DNA of 8,327 nucleotides from positions 1-8,327 of the forward strand of contig CBFGTJ010000141.1 in the NCBI GenBank assembly GCA_965651815.1, written 5' to 3'. This stretch comes from CBFGTJ01 sp965651815 (GTDB taxonomy: Bacteria; Actinomycetota; Acidimicrobiia; Acidimicrobiales; Microtrichaceae). Shown here piece after piece: positions 6,071 to 8,327 of the stretch (its first letter is position 1; each line of letters starts with the position of its first letter). The notes beneath the pieces are model-generated. The model was given only the letters and a program-made list of their open reading frames with translations, had not been told where the DNA came from and searched no databases. A program made the position numbers and the translations under genes.

Positions 6071-8327
6071 GCGCCACCATCAGGGACCAGGGGATCCGGG
6101 ACACGATCGGCCGCACGGGGCTCGACCGGACCCTGTTCGTCGAGGCGGGTGCGGGCACGGGCAAGACCTCGCAGCTGGTCGACCGCATCGCCAGCCTCGT
6201 GCTCGAGCGCGGGGTGCCGCTGTCGTCGATCGCCGCGATCACCTTCACCGAGGCCGCTGCGGCCGAGCTGAAGGCGCGGATCCGGGTGCGCTTCGAGCGC
6301 GACGCCGAGGACGCGGCCGCCCGCGGCGACTCGGTGGTGCTGCAGCGTTGCCGTGACGCGATCGCAGCGGCCGACATGGCGGCGATCTCGACGCTGCACG
6401 GGTTCGCCAGCCGCCTGCTCGGCGAGTTCAGCGTCGAGGCGGGGCTGCCGCCCAGGGTCCGGGTGCTCGACGAAGTCTCCTCCCAGCTGGCGCACGAGCA
6501 GCGCTGGGAGCGGTTCGTCGACGACCTCTACGAGGACCCGGCCAACGAGGAGGTGCTGGTGCGCGCGGCGCTCGTCGACGTCGGGTTCGAACCGCGCTAC
6601 CAGGGCCAGGCCACCCTCAAGGACGTCGCCGCGGAGCTCGCCCAGAACTGGGACCGCATCGAACCGCTCGCCGCCGAGGAGCCCCCACCGCTCTCGCCGA
6701 TCGACTTCGGGCCGGTCGACGAGGCGATCACCCGGGTGCTGGACCTGCCCGGTTCGTGCGACGACGTCGACGACAAGTTCTACGTGCACCTGTGCGAGCG
6801 GGTGCTGCCCTCGATGCAGGCCGTGCTCGCGATGGAGGACCCGAACCGCAAGCTGCACGCCCTCAGCCGGGTGAAGTGGACCACCGGGCGCGGCGGGCGC
6901 AAGGACGCGTGGGGCGGCGACGTCGAGGCCGCCAAGCAGCTCGTCCGGGACGCGCGCGACGCGGCCCGGGCGGTCGTCGACGACGTCGCGGACCAGGTGC
7001 TGCGGCACCTGCTGGTCCACCTGGCCCGCGAGGTGTGGGACGCGGCGCAGGCCCGCCGCGCGGACGGCGGGCTCGAGTTCCACGACCTGCTCGTGCTGGC
7101 CCGCGAGATGCTGCGCCGCAGCCCGCGTGCCCGGTCGGTGCTGCACGAGCGCTACACGCACCTGCTGCTCGACGAGTTCCAGGACACCGACCCCATCCAG
7201 ATCGAGCTCGCGATGCTCATCGCCGCGTCGGTGCAGGGCGACCCGCCCGACTCCTGGCAGGAGCTGGAGGTCGAGCAGGGGCGGCTGTTCTTCGTCGGCG
7301 ACCCGAAGCAGTCGATCTACCGGTTCCGCCGGGCCGACATCCGGCTCTTCCTCGAGGCACGCCGGCGGTTCGAGTCGGGGGTGCTGCAGCTCGTCACGAA
7401 CTTCCGGACCGTCGAGCCGATCCTCACCTGGGTCAACGCGCTGTTCTCCGACGTGATGGACGAGGAGCGCGAGGGGGCCCAGCCCCGCTACGAGCCGCTC
7501 GCCGCGCACCGCACCGCCGACTCGGGTGCGGACCACCGTCCGGTGCTGCTCGGCGGGCCCCACGAGGACCCGAAGGTCAAGGCCGACCGGCTCCGCGAGG
7601 ACGAGGCCCGCAGCGTCGCCGCGGCGATCGCCGACATCCGGGACCACCCCGAGCGGTGGCCCGTCGGCGACGGCGACGGCGGGTGGCGCCCGGCACGCCT
7701 CGCGGACGTGGCGATCCTGCTGCCGGCACGCACCTCGCTGCCGTACCTGCGCGCCGAGCTCGAGGCCGCCGACCTGCCGTACCGGCTCGCGACCGGCACC
7801 CTCGTCTACGACACCCAGGAGGTGCGGGACGCGCTCGCCACCCTCCGGGCCGTCGATGACCCCAGCGACGAGCTCAGCCTCGTCGCCGCGCTGCGCTCAC
7901 CGCTGTACGCGTGCTCCGACGTCGACCTGTTCACCTTCCGGCAGGCAGGTGGGCGCTGGGACCTGCGGCGCGAGCCGCCCGACGCGGTCCCCGAGGACCA
8001 CCCGGTGCGCGTCGCGCTCGCGCACCTCCGGACGCTGTGGGAGGAGCGTTGGTGGCTGGGGCCGGCGGCGCTGTTGGACCGGCTGCTGCGGGAGCGCCAC
8101 GCCCACCTGCTCGCCTTCGGCGACCCGCGGCCCAAGGAGGTCTGGCACCGGCTGCGGTTCCTGCTCGACCAGGCCCGGGAGTTCGAGGAGTCCGGTGGCG
8201 GTGGGCTGCGGGCGTTCGTCGACTGGGCGGCCCTGCAGGGCGCGGATGGTGCGAGGGTGCACGAGCCGCTGCTGCCCGAGTCCGACGACGACGCGGTGCG
8301 CATCCTCACCGTGCACGGCTCCAAGGG
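6067..8327 (+). CDS. addA: AddA-like UvrD/Rep-family DNA helicase (SF1A), C-terminus cut by window edge
   Basis: The product is the ATP-driven 3'-5' motor of the AddAB-type complex. 753 complete codons are visible and the reading frame runs off the right edge. Motifs in order: Gln8 of the Q-motif, Walker A AGAGTGKT (27-34), motif Ia AITFTEAAAAELKARI (57-72), STLHGFA (108-114), Walker B/DExQ LLLDEFQDTDPIQ (366-378), motif III VGDPKQSIYRFRRAD (410-424), motif IV LVTNFRT (442-448) and the beginning of motif V, LTVHGSK (747-753). LDEFQDTDPIQ and GDPKQSIYRFRRAD are hallmarks of the RecB/AddA branch. Motif VI and any C-terminal nuclease domain, which AddA normally carries, lie beyond the window, so two-nuclease architecture cannot be confirmed. 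The ATG at 6067 overlaps the upstream TGA by four bases. All ATPase residues expected in the visible part are present. Confidence 0.93.
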   Translation, partial: MSATIRDQGIRDTIGRTGLDRTLFVEAGAGTGKTSQLVDRIASLVLERGVPLSSIAAITFTEAAAAELKARIRVRFERDAEDAAARGDSVVLQRCRDAIAAADMAAISTLHGFASRLLGEFSVEAGLPPRVRVLDEVSSQLAHEQRWERFVDDLYEDPANEEVLVRAALVDVGFEPRYQGQATLKDVAAELAQNWDRIEPLAAEEPPPLSPIDFGPVDEAITRVLDLPGSCDDVDDKFYVHLCERVLPSMQAVLAMEDPNRKLHALSRVKWTTGRGGRKDAWGGDVEAAKQLVRDARDAARAVVDDVADQVLRHLLVHLAREVWDAAQARRADGGLEFHDLLVLAREMLRRSPRARSVLHERYTHLLLDEFQDTDPIQIELAMLIAASVQGDPPDSWQELEVEQGRLFFVGDPKQSIYRFRRADIRLFLEARRRFESGVLQLVTNFRTVEPILTWVNALFSDVMDEEREGAQPRYEPLAAHRTADSGADHRPVLLGGPHEDPKVKADRLREDEARSVAAAIADIRDHPERWPVGDGDGGWRPARLADVAILLPARTSLPYLRAELEAADLPYRLATGTLVYDTQEVRDALATLRAVDDPSDELSLVAALRSPLYACSDVDLFTFRQAGGRWDLRREPPDAVPEDHPVRVALAHLRTLWEERWWLGPAALLDRLLRERHAHLLAFGDPRPKEVWHRLRFLLDQAREFEESGGGGLRAFVDWAALQGADGARVHEPLLPESDDDAVRILTVHGSK

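Noticed and set aside
5956..7647. 563-codon open frame on the minus strand opposite the helicase gene
   Set aside because: It overlaps the addB end and addA, which have full helicase motifs on the plus strand. Its composition is that of a codon-position shadow.
2972..8327. Interpretation of the helicase-nuclease pair as AdnAB or as a phage-defence module
   Set aside because: AdnA and AdnB both have P-loop motors, but the first protein here has none and carries the AddB cysteine spacing. No toxin, methylase, integrase or other defence gene is nearby, and housekeeping-type genes flank the pair.

Overview
The window is very GC-rich DNA with strong G/C bias at third codon positions, GTG as well as ATG starts, and TANNNT-type -10 elements placed directly in front of start codons. 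This suggests a member of the Actinomycetota, possibly an Acidimicrobiia-like lineage; the lineage is a guess from style and gene content, because no marker gene is present. There are five protein genes packed with little spacing, two of them cut by the window edges. I see no tRNA, rRNA, CRISPR array or mobile element, and no gap longer than about 115 bases.

Left part, minus strand (1-1674): the 5' part of a secreted lipoprotein of the SBP_bac_3 family, the solute-binding subunit of a polar amino acid ABC transporter, which runs off the left edge. Upstream of it on the same strand is a compact malonyl-CoA decarboxylase-family protein that has the CoA-handling GNAT-like catalytic domain but almost none of the usual N-terminal helical domain. 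The two genes are 67 bases apart. The lipoprotein gene has its own candidate promoter, a leader hairpin and a Shine-Dalgarno site, so they need not be one transcript.

Middle, plus strand (1739-2857): a site-2-protease-type intramembrane zinc metalloprotease (M50B) with a C-terminal pair of CBS domains, the architecture of mycobacterial Rip3. It diverges from the decarboxylase gene across a 64-base region that appears to hold two facing promoters, both placed for leaderless transcription.

Right part, plus strand (2972 to the right edge): a two-gene operon of an AddAB-type double-strand-break resection machine. The first gene encodes an AddB-like protein with an inactive helicase-like front and a C-terminal PD-(D/E)XK nuclease stapled by four cysteines that would hold a 4Fe-4S cluster. 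The second, overlapping it by ATGA, encodes the AddA-like UvrD/Rep-family motor with intact helicase motifs, cut by the window end inside motif V. Together they would unwind and trim broken DNA ends before RecA loading.

Most of this is recognisable core biology. The most interesting points are the use of an AddB/AddA pair rather than AdnAB or RecBCD in an actinobacterial-looking genome, the loss of the Walker A motif in AddB, the shortened decarboxylase, the cluster of apparently leaderless promoters, and the adjacency of a membrane protease to DNA-repair genes. I do not see evidence for a previously undescribed system.
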